From Anagrus nilaparvatae (lineage: Eukaryota > Arthropoda > Insecta > Hymenoptera > Mymaridae), in contig JAKSXM010000234.1 of the NCBI GenBank assembly GCA_022575985.1, positions 1 to 64,000 on the forward strand: a DNA stretch of 64,000 bases, given 5' to 3'. The notes under the pieces were generated by a model. That model had not been told where the DNA came from. It ran no database searches and saw nothing but the letters and a program-made list of their open reading frames with translations. Below, in pieces: positions 50,866-61,619 of this stretch; within the stretch, counting starts at the first letter, position 1; each line of letters starts with the position of its first letter. Both the position numbers and the translations under genes were made by a program.

Positions 50866-51045
50866 TATAATGATATTCTTCAATCATATGAAAATATAAA
50901 TAAATGGAAGCAAATTTACGAAACATTAAATATAATTAACAATGAAAACATAGATTTAAACAAATTCACTGAGAATGATGAAATTCCAGAAGAAATAAAT
51001 GATGATAACATAAAAAATGCATTTGAGTTTCTATCAGGATTCTAA
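50800..51045 (+). CDS. Hypothetical 81-residue open frame, not recognised
   Basis: Starts MKIIIPGRRGYPGGIIFHF and continues as a hydrophilic, Asn/Glu/Ile-rich, probably helical segment (NENIDLNKFTENDEIPEEIN) to a stop at 51,045. The first ~18 residues are also encoded, with changes, by the upstream duplicate at 50,526. After the stop the same frame continues with protein-like sequence (NDNLERDLGKRAIDLCYNW) before further stops, so this may be the start of a longer decayed gene. No family recognised. It lies 3.3 kb upstream of the helicase relic, possibly in the same Helitron. Confidence 0.35.
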   Translation: MKIIIPGRRGYPGGIIFHFKNDYNDILQSYENINKWKQIYETLNIINNENIDLNKFTENDEIPEEINDDNIKNAFEFLSGF

Positions 51046-51269
51046 AATGACAATTTAGAAAGAGATTTAGGAAAAAGGGCGATAGATTTATGTTATAACT
51101 GGAATTGTAGAGAAATGCCCAACAAACTAATTTGAGATATTTAAAAAAAATTATGAAAAAGTGATAAAAATGGTGAAAAATGAATTGGTTTTGAATTTAA
51201 TACATCCAAAATGTGGTTAATGATCTAAAATAACCAGAAAATAACTAAATTAATTGAAATTTATTTTTT
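51046..51269. other. Continuation of the decayed frame, then AT-rich DNA
   Basis: Protein-like but stop-interrupted sequence to ~51,130, possibly a pseudogene tail of the open frame before it. Nothing else seen. Confidence 0.3.
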
Positions 51270-51517
51270 AGGCACGATCACCCTATGCATGCAATACATA
51301 AATAAAATCGTGCCTTAAAAGTTCATCAGGTTAAAAAATGAAAAAGTCTTCAAATTGTCCAATCAATAAGGAATTTGGTCCCCAGGTCATTCCGATACCT
51401 CTACATGCTTATATTGCCTTGGTGTGTGTTAATAAATAATAGTTTTCAATTTACGAGGGTGTAGATATCATCAACGTTATTAAAGAGAAAATACTCAATA
51501 AATATGTGATCGTGCCT
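51270..51517. mobile_element. Short MITE with 12-bp terminal inverted repeats
   Basis: AGGCACGATCAC (51,270-51,281) is mirrored by GTGATCGTGCCT (51,506-51,517). A third, internal copy of the mirror (ATCGTGCCT) lies at ~51,308. No target duplication is obvious. 248 bp, non-coding. Confidence 0.6.
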
Positions 51518-52024
51518 GAAATAAAAAAGCCTTAGCTTTTTTATAATTCTTTATGATTTTTATTATTTATTAGTTAATCCGAATTTTATTGAATTAAACA
51601 TTTAACGCCCAAGAGCCTATCTACGAGTTCTAAATTAATTTTAACACAAAAGTTTATTTTTCTTAAAATGTATCCCAAAGTTAGAAAGTCTCTATTATCA
51701 GAATTTGATTTCAAACTTACTATAAAATTAACCGGAAACTCAATTCAATTATTTAGGGTAAAAGTTAAATACTAAAAAAAATCGACACGTCGCTTATCAG
51801 TATTGTAAATAGCATAAAAAAAAGGTATATTTAATGAAGATTTATAAAATTTTCATTTTTTGTGTGTTTTAAAACATTTTAGATAATTTCAAAATGGCGG
51901 ATGGAGAATTGCAGGAAAAATGACTAAAAACAAGGAGCAGTAGATTATTTGTTTTTAGGAATATTTTTTGGAATTTTACATAAATATTAGTTTTAAAATT
52001 AATTTAGTATTCAAAAAGGCCGCG
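51518..52024. other. AT-rich gene-free stretch
   Basis: No gene supported. A short CAAAATGGCGGATGGAGAATT segment near 51,890 resembles the AAAATGGCGGA motifs of the 31-34 kb palindrome. Confidence 0.4.
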
Positions 52025-52420
52025 TGTTCTGAAAAAAGTTATGGGTCCACAAAAATAGCCAATTTTTGAAAAAAAATTAAAAGTATGAAACCCCGGAATA
52101 GTCTAGGTTTTTAACTATGACAAAAATATACTTAATTTATATTTTAAATTTTTCAGTATATTAATTCTGGAAAGGCATATGTCGGGCCATTGAAGATTTA
52201 TCAGAGCTCAAAATCATGTATACTATAAACGCTAAGAGCGCGGGTAAACAGCAGGTCTTCAATGGCCCGACATGCCCCTCCAGAGCCAAAATACCGAAAA
52301 ATTTCAAATATAAATTAAGTATGTTTTTGCCTAATCTAAAAATTTAGTCTATTCCGGGCTGTCATAATTTCAGTTTTTTTTTTTCAAAAATTGGTTAACT
52401 TTTTCTAGAACATGCGAGCA
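52025..52420. repeat. ~400-bp palindrome
   Basis: The arms pair from GCCGCGTGTTCTGAAAAAAG (left; mirror is imperfect) inward through ATACTTAATTTATATTT and GGCCATTGAAGA / TCTTCAATGGCC to a centre near 52,225. Non-coding foldback element. Confidence 0.8.
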
Positions 52421-52769
52421 AAAAAATTAAATTACAAAAGTATAGGTATGCTTTGATTCTGAAATACCCAATCTTGGGTGCAAAGTGGTTGAGAAGTAGA
52501 GGTCATGAAATTTGCAAAAACCACCCCAGTTTAAGGTTTTTTGCAATATTTTGGAGGCAGAGCTAAAATTATCTAATTAACTGCCTTTTTTGAAGAAAGG
52601 GTAAGAAAATATTAGGATTCAATAATTACAAGCTCTAATTGGGCTATAAGACTAATTATAGAACATGAAAACTAAACCATTAAAAAGGACTAGTTATAAT
52701 ACATAAATGCTAAGCAACATTACAATAAAATCGATATTCTTATAATGTGTAATAGTCACCTTTACAAGA

Positions 52770-53500
52770 TTTTAAGATTCTAAACCCAAAGTATTCTGAT
52801 TCCGTAAACCTGTATTATTCTAAGTCCTTAAATCGAAAATATTCTAAGTCTTTTAACTCGAACTATTAGAAGTCTCTAAACCCGGATTATTTTAAGTCCC
52901 TATACTTGAATTTTTCTAAGCCTCTAAAAGTAAATTATTCTCAGTCTCTAAATAGAAATTATTTCAAGTCCCTAACCCCGGATTATTGTAAGTGCCTAAT
53001 TTGAAATATTTCCAATTACCATTGGAGCTCCCCCTCTTAAATCAGACACATTTGAACCCACTTTATTTTCAGATTCACAGGTTACGCCTACTTATAAACA
53101 TGTTCAATGTTAAAAATACGATTTTTGCAGAAAATTGAATATTGATCATTTTGGGCTAAAAATAGGCAATTAGTTTACTGACTGTAAAGAAGAGGAACAT
53201 GAAACATGTTCAATAGATGGGTTATTAAAATAGTCTGGCTCGGCAGGGGATGGGTAAAAAAATGACGTTTTTAGGGGGGGGGAGGTAAAATACTGGGTGA
53301 TTTTTTGTTTATTAGTTAAGAGAAGAAGTTAAGTTAAGAACTTAAAATACTTTATGGACTTAGAATAATTTATATTTCAGGATTTATTGTAATTTCGGTC
53401 TTAGGACTTATAATAATTAAGGAATATAAGTTAAAACTGTTATAAGTGAACATGTTCTATGATCATTGAAAACACAAACCAGTTATAAGTTTTTTTCATT
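52770..53500. repeat. Foldback element with ~32-bp decayed tandem units
   Basis: Bases 52,775-53,015 are about seven units of ATTATTCTAAGTCCCTAAA type, spaced ~32 bp. Bases 53,330-53,420 carry the same units inverted (GGACTTAGAATAATTT). 53,204-53,495 matches 1,788-2,150, including GTTCAATAGATGG / GGCTCGGCAG and the G runs. Confidence 0.65.
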
Positions 53501-54290
53501 TTTCGTTAAATTAAGGGGTAGCTTTATCCATTTTCGCCCCCGTATAGGAGTCAGTAAATTAAATAAACATTAAAAAAAAATAAAACTTTTTCAAATGCAA
53601 GATTAAAAGAAAAATAAAGAAAAAAACTCACGTTTGTATTTTTTCGATTTTATCTTACTCTGGAGATAGTTTTCAACCGCAATAATTAGCTCTAATATTC
53701 CTTTATTGATACAGAATAAAATAGAAATTAAATATTTTGTTAATTACTCTTAAAACGTGGCACTTATTAATTTGATCATTAGTTCCAAAATATTGTGAAA
53801 AAACCCATAAGATGGAAAGTTTCTTCTGTATCTTCCTATTTTCTAACCCAGTAGGACCCCAAATCCGGATTCAGCGACATACAAAACCTGCAGAAGACTT
53901 TTTCTAATGCTGGTTGTCGAATCCGGAAACCCTTACAACGCATTCTGACTTGAGTATAATATTAATTTGGTAATTAAGTGAATTGAGGAGTATTAGAGTT
54001 CAGAGAAAATTTTTTTTTTTTATGAATTATGGAAAAAGCACGTAATAACAAAGTTCCACAAACACAAGTTTGGTTGAAATCTTTTCAGAAAACAAATAAC
54101 AAGGTTAAAAAATAAGGGGCGGATTTTTGGTGTCCTTTTTGGTCAATACATAAAAATTCTAACTATGCTTAACATTGTTTTACGTATTATTTAAACATTA
54201 TTATTGAACTCAATCCAATCAAAACTTTTAAAATTCCAAAATTAAAAAATTACTGAAACTCTTTTCTTGCTTTTTTCTAAAATGATCAGC
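53501..54290. other. AT-rich gene-free stretch before the helicase relic
   Basis: No gene supported. It lies immediately upstream of the Helitron-type 3' end at 54,320 and may be the interior of that element. Confidence 0.4.
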
Positions 54291-54320
54291 TTCGCTCTAC
54301 CCGTCTTTGACGGTATCTAG
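54290..54320 (+). mobile_element. Helitron-type 3' terminus inside the helicase gene
   Basis: GCTTCGCTCTA, then a hairpin CCGTC-TTT-GACGG (54,301-54,313), then TAT and CTAG (54,317-54,320), followed by host T. This is the canonical Helitron 3' layout: hairpin, short gap, CTRR, host T. It abuts the helicase coding sequence just before its Walker A motif, so one Helitron appears nested in another. The 5' end is not securely located. Confidence 0.6.
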
Positions 54321-55637
54321 TAATACAAGGCAAAGCTGGTTCTGGTAAAAGCACAATAATCAAAGAAATGGTTAAGAGGATTACATCACTTTTCGGAGAA
54401 GATTCGATTAAAGTAGCGGCATCAACAGGTATGGCATCAGTTAACATAGATGGACTAACATTACATTATTTGCTACGATTACCTTTAAATTACAAGTTAT
54501 TTTCTAAATTAGAAAATCAAAATGCAAAAAAATTTCAAACGGATTTGAAAGATTTGAAATTTTTAATAATAGATGAAATATCTTTGATCGGTTTAAGAAC
54601 ATTATTTCAGATAGAACCACGATGTCGAGAAATACATGCTAATAAAATTGACGAACCTTTTGGCGGAATCATAATTTACTTACTTGGAGATTACAATCAA
54701 TTAACACCGGTTGGAGACACAGCAGTATTTAGTAATAAAAAACTAACAGACAATTTACAAACACAAGGAAGAATAATTTTTAAACAATTCCAAAAGTATT
54801 ATTGTCTCCAAAACGCACACAGACAAAAGGGCAATCATACCCCTTACTCACAATTGCTAGATGAAATAGCAAATGCAGAACTGTCTCAACAAAATTATAA
54901 CTTATTATATAACCGAAGAGAAACCGTTATCCCCAAAGAAGAATTAAATAATTTTAAAAACGCAATTTATTTATATCCAACGTGTGCACAAGTTAAAACA
55001 CATAATGAAACATTTTTGAAAAATACGGGACATCCAGTTGCACGCATAATTTCAATAAACACACCCAATATTGCCATGCGTTGCTCGGACGAAAAAGCAA
55101 CAGGATTACAGAGTATATTATACTTGTCAAAAGACTGTAGAATAATGTTACGTACAAATTTATGGGTAGCAGGTGGATTAACAAATGGAAGCTTAGGATA
55201 AAATACGGTAAATAATATATGCTGATAATGAATTACCACTACAATTACCTCAAGTATTAATGGTTGAATTTGACAATTACAAAGGACCATTTTCGTATAA
55301 AAATTATTTCCCAATTATTCCCGTGGAAAGAACTTGGAAACATAATAATATTTTATGCAGTCGCACGCAATTTCCAGTAATGTTGTCATATGCTCTAACC
55401 ATCCACAAGTCTCAAGGACAGACGTTAGATAAAATTTTCTTACACATACGAGACACGGAAAGACAATTGGGAATTACATACGTCGGTTTGAGTCGAGTTA
55501 AATCAATTAATGATATAATTTTAATAAAAGGTTACAACAAATATCGTTTTGACTCAATACGACTTTCAACATCTTTTAAAGTAAAACAAGCTTTCATGCA
55601 ATCATTAAACAAAATTAATAAAGCAATTAAAAAATAA
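54321..55637 (+). pseudogene. PIF1-family helicase of a Helitron (C-terminal half, broken)
   Basis: A superfamily 1 DNA helicase. In Helitrons this domain follows the Rep nuclease and unwinds DNA for rolling-circle transposition. The frame is open from the junction: VIQGKAGSGKST (Walker A, coded ~54,320-54,355, before the first ATG at 54,368). Relative to that ATG follow AASTGMASVNIDGL (17-30), LIIDEIS (Walker B, Asp-Glu 69-70), LLGDYNQLTPVG (105-116) and the AHRQ arginine motif (~150-153). A stop at 55,199-55,201 and a frameshift before ~55,220 interrupt the NGSLG region. The second frame (from 55,260) has SYALTIHKSQGQTLD and YVGLSRVKS, motifs V and VI. The Rep and N-terminal parts are missing. 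Only ~300 bases separate the stop from a Helitron-type 3' end at 55,946, as in a complete element. Confidence 0.88.
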
Positions 55638-55910
55638 AATACTGATTAAAGTATTTTTCAAAAACAAATCATATATAATCAAAAATTAATTAATTAAACT
55701 TATTATTTTGAATATACATTTAATTAATTACTATTATGTAAATAAACACGCTAATACTGTAAATGTACACATACAATATTTTGTACATTAAATATTTATT
55801 GTTAATAACAAAATAAGTTTGATTATTTACTTCACCTAATATACCCAATTAATAATATTTCAAATAATAAAAATCGTCTGTATTTAGGAATAAATTTAGT
55901 GGGTTGTTAT
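55638..55910. other. Helitron 3' non-coding region
   Basis: AT-rich sequence between the helicase stop and the terminal hairpin; no other feature seen. Confidence 0.5.
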
Positions 55911-55946
55911 GCTTCGCACAGTCTATAATTGTTAGCAATTATCTAG
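55911..55946 (+). mobile_element. Helitron-type 3' terminus cutting a host-like gene
   Basis: GCTTCGCACAGTCTA is followed by an ATAATTG-TTAG-CAATTAT hairpin (55,925-55,942) and CTAG (55,943-55,946), then host T. The GCTTCGC motif is shared with the terminus at 54,320. The junction lies inside the last exon of the minus-strand gene, whose reading frame stops two codons into the Helitron. Confidence 0.6.
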
Positions 55947-57367
55947 TAATAAGTCCCTCGAATAGTTCCACTAGAAGTTGTTTCCAATTCTTTTTATTCT
56001 TATCTGTTAAAGATTTGTGATATTCTTCAAATGTCTTTGTTGATAATTTTTTATGTATTTTTGAAGTTTCTTTATTATCAGACTGCGCAATACTTTTTAT
56101 TGAATTTTCCGAAATTGACTTTCTTGAGTAAGTAGTATTTTTATTATTATTAAATCCTGGAGGAGTAATAGAAGATTTGCTGTTATCATTCTTGGATGCA
56201 TTTGATTTATTAGTAAGTGAATCTTCAAATTTCTTTAGTTCTAAATTATTTTGTAAATTATTTATATGGGAACTTTCAGAAGGTTTTGCATTTTTGAAGT
56301 TGGACCTTTGGCTAATACTATTTACTGAGGTAGATTTAGAATTAATTTGCGTTGTACTTCTTTCATTATGATTTTCATATTCTGAAAAATAATTCACTGG
56401 CGCAGGCAATTCCGCAGCTGGTGGTACAGCATTATTTGAATTTGCTGCTCTAAGTTTTGATGTATATAAATAAATAGTGATCTGATTACTTCTATCTTTT
56501 ATTTTATCTTCACAAAACGTCCAAAAATCACACTTTTCTCCTTGCTTGTCTTTAAATTCAGAAATGATTTCATACTTAATATTTTTTTTAACAATTGCTA
56601 AACATGGTAATGAGTTTTCAAAAAACATCTGGTTATCTTCTGTAGAATACTTTGCAATTAATTCCTCAATCAATTCATTGATTTCGAAAAATTTTTTATT
56701 GGCATCTAAAAAAATTTTTGTTTTCTTTCCAATTACTGAACCCATTCCTTCAAAAGAACCGGTAAAACCAAGTCTATGTTTCCAGCCAACGTAAATAGCT
56801 CTTAACTTTTCAGGTTCATCCATTCTCAATTTCTTACTCTCTTTTCTGTCGAAATTTGTTTGTAGAAATTTCTGCAATTAACAAAATCAACTATTGTAAA
56901 TAAAACTTGTTTATTCTAATAAGTAATTGAAAAAGTTATCACCTTTGATTCAGTAGGCTTTTTATTTTTATTTGATTTTCCTTGTATTTGTTCTACAAGA
57001 GCCTGTAAGTTTCTTTTTTTTGTTACCAATTTTGGAGTTGTATAAGTAGAATTAGTTGACTCAGAAACTGTAATCAATATTAGTTAATCAATTAGCTTAT
57101 TCATAAATTAAAAAGCGTTGTTTTTCAAAATCATTTCTTACCAATACCAGCATCGAGTTCATATTTTTCTATATCTTTTTCTAAATAATAAAATTCATTA
57201 TCATCCTCTACGAAACACCTTTCATTACATGAAATGTATGATAATGGCAATAAATATCCATCAGGACAACATAGTTTTAATTTCTCTTTTCTCAATTTTT
57301 CATCGATGACACTGAAGTTGAGGTTATTGCCTTTGAATACAACTTTAATTTTTCTTAAATTACTCAT
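55939..57367 (-). CDS. Three-exon gene of unknown function, 3' end truncated by Helitron
   Basis: Exon 1 is 57,367-57,142 (ATG start, 75 codons plus one base) with donor GTAAGA. Exon 2 is 57,067-56,943 (acceptor ATTACAG, donor GTGATA). Exon 3 is 56,871-55,939 (acceptor AATTGCAG). All joins keep the frame, giving 427 residues. Exon 1 encodes a compact N-terminal domain (MSNLRKIKVVFKGNNLNFSV, with CC, C and CF cysteines). Exon 2 is basic and polar. Exon 3 has a charged, apparently folded region (GWKHRLGFTGSFEGMGSVIG to FWTFCEDKIKDRSNQITIYL), then a Ser/Asn/Lys-rich disordered stretch, then a helical FEEYHKSLTDKNKKNWKQLL. I do not recognise the family. The C-terminus (ELFEGLIT, then R and a stop) ends at the Helitron junction, so the original protein was longer. 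The intact exons suggest a real gene, or a recently broken one. Confidence 0.7.
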
Positions 57368-57597
57368 CTGTAAATATTTAATACATAAATAATAGATAAT
57401 GTAAAAATGCCTGCATTTAAAAAAAGAAAATTATTTTAATGTTCAAATAGAAATTTTTTTAGGTATAATATTAGCAAAGAAAAATCATTTTTTTTTAAAT
57501 CATATAAAATATTTACCTTGTCAGAAAATTGCTTCAAATTTTATTTTATAATTGCTTTTTTTCATCCATAATATTTTTACAGTATAATAATATATAT
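57368..57597. promoter_or_regulatory. Upstream region of the three-exon gene
   Basis: AT-rich, ~230 bases between the ATG (minus strand) and a MITE. No defined promoter element can be called. It is the only place a promoter for the minus-strand gene could lie before the next repeat. Confidence 0.25.
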
Positions 57598-57979
57598 TTA
57601 TCCACTTTAGCCCTGGAAAGCATACATTAAATGCACCTATACTATGCTGGAATAACTAAAATTATTAAAGCACTTTCATGCGTATGTCTGCGTGTGTCGA
57701 TTTATACAAAATATGTGTATAACTATTGCTTATCGAAACTGCAAAATAATATCTCTATTATTCCATCTCTTGAATAAGCCATAGTTAGCATACAACTTGA
57801 CGTATACTAGTTTTTCTAACCACTGTTCGTTGCGTTCGACATATAACCGCTAGATGGCAGGTGCTTATACTATATGTTTTCCAAGGGAGTCTAGCTTCCA
57901 TGTAAAGTACTTTAAAAATTTTAGTTCTTCCAGCATGCAGGTGCATTTTGCATATTTTCCAAGGCTAAAAGTGGATAAA
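57598..57979. mobile_element. ~380-bp MITE with ~58-bp terminal inverted repeats
   Basis: TTATCCACTTTAGCC (57,598) and the following ~45 bases (GGAAAGCATACATTAAATGC) are mirrored at 57,920-57,979 (GGCTAAAAGTGGATAA at the right end) with several changes. The interior is unique and non-coding. It sits just upstream of the three-exon gene. Confidence 0.75.
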
Positions 57980-58077
57980 AAACATTAATACACACGAGAC
58001 AGATAATATAATAATAATATATAATAATCTCACGTTAATATAACCTAAAAAAAAAATATTACATAATTTTTTTATAA

Positions 58078-58286
58078 TATTTACCTTCATTTACTGCCAA
58101 TATAGCAAAAATCAGTAATGAATGACCTAAAAATGCTCTAAAGTTAAATATTTTTTTATTATTTGGTTTAAAATATAATTAGTTTTTATTTATAGAAAAA
58201 CAGGAATGCAGGCTTGCATACTTGTCTTCTTGCAAGACTGCAAGTTTACAGACCTGCGCTAGATGGCACTTAGGAGCTTCCATAGT
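58078..58286 (-). repeat. Inverted copy of the 23.5-kb dispersed repeat
   Basis: Reverse complement of 23,521-23,741 with few differences, from the TTACCTTCATTTACTGCC end to the GGAGCTTCCATAG end. Confidence 0.85.
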
Positions 58287-59625
58287 TTTCTGCAACTCGA
58301 CTGCAACTTAACAGGGTTGCATTCACAAGCAATCAGCCTAGCCCCTACACGCGACACCTCAATCAACCGCAAATGACAGGATAATTTGCTTGTATTTATA
58401 TATTTATTAGGAATTTAGACATTAGGAAATGACGTATATTTTTTAGCTAATATATATTTTTATTGAAGATGACAGCACATAATGGTGAATGACGGAGTCC
58501 TTAACTAAACTGGCGAATCACTGGATGCAAGTCAAAAGATGGACTTCGCAATTAGAACTAAATGGCCTTGAACCTGTCTTGAAGTAATCTGAAAACGGTC
58601 CCAGAGTAGGTTTCGCATAAGCTAGAAAGGAAATGGAGTTTTAGTGGGTAGAGGCAAGGTAATGCGGAATCCCACATAACTGCCAGTTCAGATGCTGAAC
58701 AGTATGCGTAACGCATTTCTTCACTTCGAACATAAAAAAAAAAGAAAAAAAATTATTATTATTATTGGTATTATTGTTATTATTGTTATTACATATTATG
58801 TTCTGTTCGATGTTCTGTTATAACAGTTACTGAAAAGGCTTATAAAATTATAAGCAAAATGTTTAAATAAAAATTTATCGTTAAACGTTACATCAATTTT
58901 TTTGAAATACTTTAATGATGTAAAAAATTTTAACTTAGTATCTAATACTGGTATGAAGAAAAAGAATTTCTACTTTTTTACTAAATTAGAGCGAACCCAT
59001 ATTTAATCATCTTTGGACTGTAGTCTCGAATTTTCAAGTCTTCAGTAGATGCAGAGTTAGTTAAAGGCTGAAACTACAAACATTAAATGGAAATTCAGGG
59101 ACAAGAAGCAAACTACTGTTAGGAAATATTAAAGGAAGTTTTTAAAATATAGTGAACTTTTTTACATTAAATAAAGTAGTACTATTCTGACAGTGAGTGA
59201 TAAATCATTTTTGGTAATTGAAACAATTTTTTGCTGAATTTTTTTTTTATTTTAATATTGAACATTCTTGAATTCATTTTTACTCCATGTAAATTTGATA
59301 ATCAAATTTAAATATTTTTTAATTTTGTACTTGGAGATATTAAAATTCGAAGTATGTCTGCATATAGGTCCTTATAATTAAAAAAGTATTGAGCTAGTTG
59401 GAAACGTGATGATGATTTTTCACCATAAAGATTCATTTTTCATTGTTGACTTATTTTGATCAGTTGACGCGAGGAACCCTCGAGTTGACATGAATTGGAA
59501 AAATATAAAATATGAAAAATAAATTAATTATCGTTGAATAATAAATCTAAGAGTATTAAATATTTATTTATACATTTGTGGCATATAATCTAATTATTAT
59601 TTGAGTTCGTGATATACTGTACACA
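58287..59625. other. Gene-free stretch
   Basis: No gene supported. An ATT/GTT microsatellite lies at ~58,757-58,790. 58,300-58,720 is less AT-rich than its neighbours but shows no open frame or recognised motif. Confidence 0.45.
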
Positions 59626-59819
59626 GAAAAATTTCAAAACCCTTTTAAATATATGACAAAAATTGTGTGTACGAAAATATGTTTCATGTTTTTCTTTAAT
59701 ATGTATATTTATTTTTACATCGTCTAATGCAGCAAGTAATAAGGTACGATCATCTGGTTAGTCAAACGTTAAGAAAGCAGATTTTTTGTCATATATTTAA
59801 AAGTATTTTTAAAAATTTA
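59626..59819. repeat. Imperfect inverted repeat, possible MITE
   Basis: CTTTTAAATATATGACAAAA near 59,642 is mirrored by TTTTGTCATATATTTAAAAG near 59,784-59,803, with weaker pairing outside. Confidence 0.6.
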
Positions 59820-60160
59820 TTCTTTTGCAAAGAGTCCGTAAAAATAATATCAATAATTTCTAAGCCGTTAGTGAATAAAAGAACATTCTAAAACTTAGCA
59901 AAGAATGTTTTTTCTTATTAATTAATTTCACAAAATGTATTATAATTTAACTAATTAATCATTAAAGATACCATTTTTTTTTATTACCATTAAACTCATT
60001 TTTATCCTTAAAGTACGTAAAATACGGAAATAAATTTTTTTTAAATCCAAAATACCGAATTGCATTCAATATTCGATCACAAATCACTTTCTTTGTTTTT
60101 AATCACATTCTAATTTTGAAATATCTAATTATGCAATTTAAAGAATATTTTAGCATCCCT
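59820..60160. other. AT-rich stretch, nothing recognised
   Basis: Nothing recognised in it beyond AT-rich, low-complexity sequence. Confidence 0.4.
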
Positions 60161-60463
60161 GTAAAAAATTTTTACCATCATTTATCCCATCACCATAAAT
60201 TATGGCCATAAGGTTAACGTTTAACCATAATTAACAAAAATTTTTTTTCGTTATTATTGTAAAATTACATCTTATATCCTTACAAGGTCCAAAGCAAGTG
60301 TAGAAAAGCCACACCTTCTTCCTAAAGTCCAAAAAAAATACAAAAATGAGGTTTATAAGTAAAAGAGTTAAAATTTTAAAAATAATAATTTTTTTATGTA
60401 TTGTTTTATTTTATTGTTTATTTTATTTTATTAATATAAATTAACAAAAATAATTGATTTATA

Positions 60464-60897
60464 CTAATTAATTAATTATTTTAAACGACCTTGACGAACA
60501 AACAAATCCTTAGATTCGAAAAACTAACATTTTTGATACGTGGAAGATTTTTGATACGTTAGAGCGGCTGACCGGATATCAGAAGGACACGAGATCGAAA
60601 CTCGTCTGGAGACATTTTTTTCACAAACTTTTTTTCGATGTTTTTTCATAAAAAATATTATTTTTAACATCAATTCATTACTTAAAAAATTTAATTTGCA
60701 ATAATTAGATCTTAAAAAAAAAATAAAAAAAAAAAATATTTAATCAAAACAAATTTGTTGATTAAAAATAAGCAAACTACTTGATACGTTAAAATAAAAA
60801 AAGTGTCGGTTTGATTCCACGTATCAAAAATGTGAGTTTTTCGAATCTAAGGATTTGTTTGTTCGTCAAGGTCGTTTAAAATAATTAATTAATTAAT
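60464..60897. repeat. Palindrome with tRNA-like core
   Basis: The arms contain GACCTTGACGAACAAACAAA and its mirror, near perfect from 60,464-60,545 and 60,820-60,897. The ~270-base centre holds a tRNA-like sequence and a second T-arm-like GGTTTGATTCC (60,808-60,818). Confidence 0.85.
60553..60610 (+). other. tRNA-like sequence in palindrome core
   Basis: After GATACGTTAGAGCGG comes CTGA-CCGGATA-TCAG, a 4-bp anticodon-like stem with a 7-base loop. Then AAGGAC, and ACGAG-ATCGAAA-CTCGT, a perfect 5-bp stem with a 7-base T-loop-like sequence. The acceptor ends do not pair here, but an ACGTATC complementary to GATACGT exists 210 bases downstream after a B-box-like motif. It resembles a tRNA split or rearranged inside the element. 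Confidence 0.45.
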
Positions 60898-61152
60898 TTA
60901 ATAAAAATGAACGTATAAATATTAAAATTTAATTTATACTATTATATATTATTACTCGACTGTACATTTTAAATAACAATTTATATTATTGACCTTTTTT
61001 CGAGTGAATGATTTTTTAAAATAAATTTACAAATTTTTCACCCTACCTTGATATGTGGATGCTTTTCGAAACACTTTTTTTTTTTTAAACATATCGAGCG
61101 GTGGTATTGAACAATTTTTAAACTTATTTGAAAATTTAAAAATTCGCGGATT

Positions 61153-61619
61153 TTATAATGTTCATACGGAAACTACCTAGCCTTTCGATCAACACTAACA
61201 CATAGATCTCATCAGTATGGCTGTGCGTGTATAGTGTATGTCCAATAGAAACTGGTGTAAGTTCGTCATCGGCTTCCTTATATACAAACGAAACCAAGGC
61301 ACATAATATATTTGTCTTGAACCAAATGGCGCTTTTGTCACTTGCGAGAGTCAGCCATCTGTCCTGTAGGTATGTATATAGGGAATGATGTTATTCGCAG
61401 CAATTTAATATATTGAGTCGATATTATGACTCAATATATTAAATTACTGTGAACATCATTCCCTATATATACAGGACAGAAGGCTAAGTCTCGCAGTGAC
61501 AAAAACGCCATTTGGTTTGTATATAAGGAAGCCAATGACGAACTTACACGTATCTATGAACTACACGAGATCTATGTGTTAGTGTTAAACGCTAGGTACC
61601 TTCCGTACCGACATTATAA
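61153..61619. repeat. ~470-bp palindrome
   Basis: TTATAATGTTCATACGGAAA at the left is imperfectly mirrored at the right (TTCCGTACCGACATTATAA). Arms through GGGAATGATGTT / AACATCATTCCC reach the centre GAGTCGATATTATGACTC near 61,425. The left arm has ~45 extra bases (61,205-61,250). Confidence 0.85.

Noticed and set aside
50536..50883. Minus-strand 115-residue frame across the 276-bp duplication
   Set aside because: Internal repetition comes from the DNA duplication; composition is not protein-like and the plus-strand reading is better.
54967..55314. Minus-strand 115-residue frame opposite the helicase
   Set aside because: Shadow of the PIF1 coding strand.
55939..57367. Idea that the three-exon gene and the kinase fragment at 50 kb are two halves of one gene split by a Helitron
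   Set aside because: Joining them directly would leave out the kinase N-lobe and catalytic loop, so a clean single insertion cannot explain it. A deletion could, but nothing supports it here.
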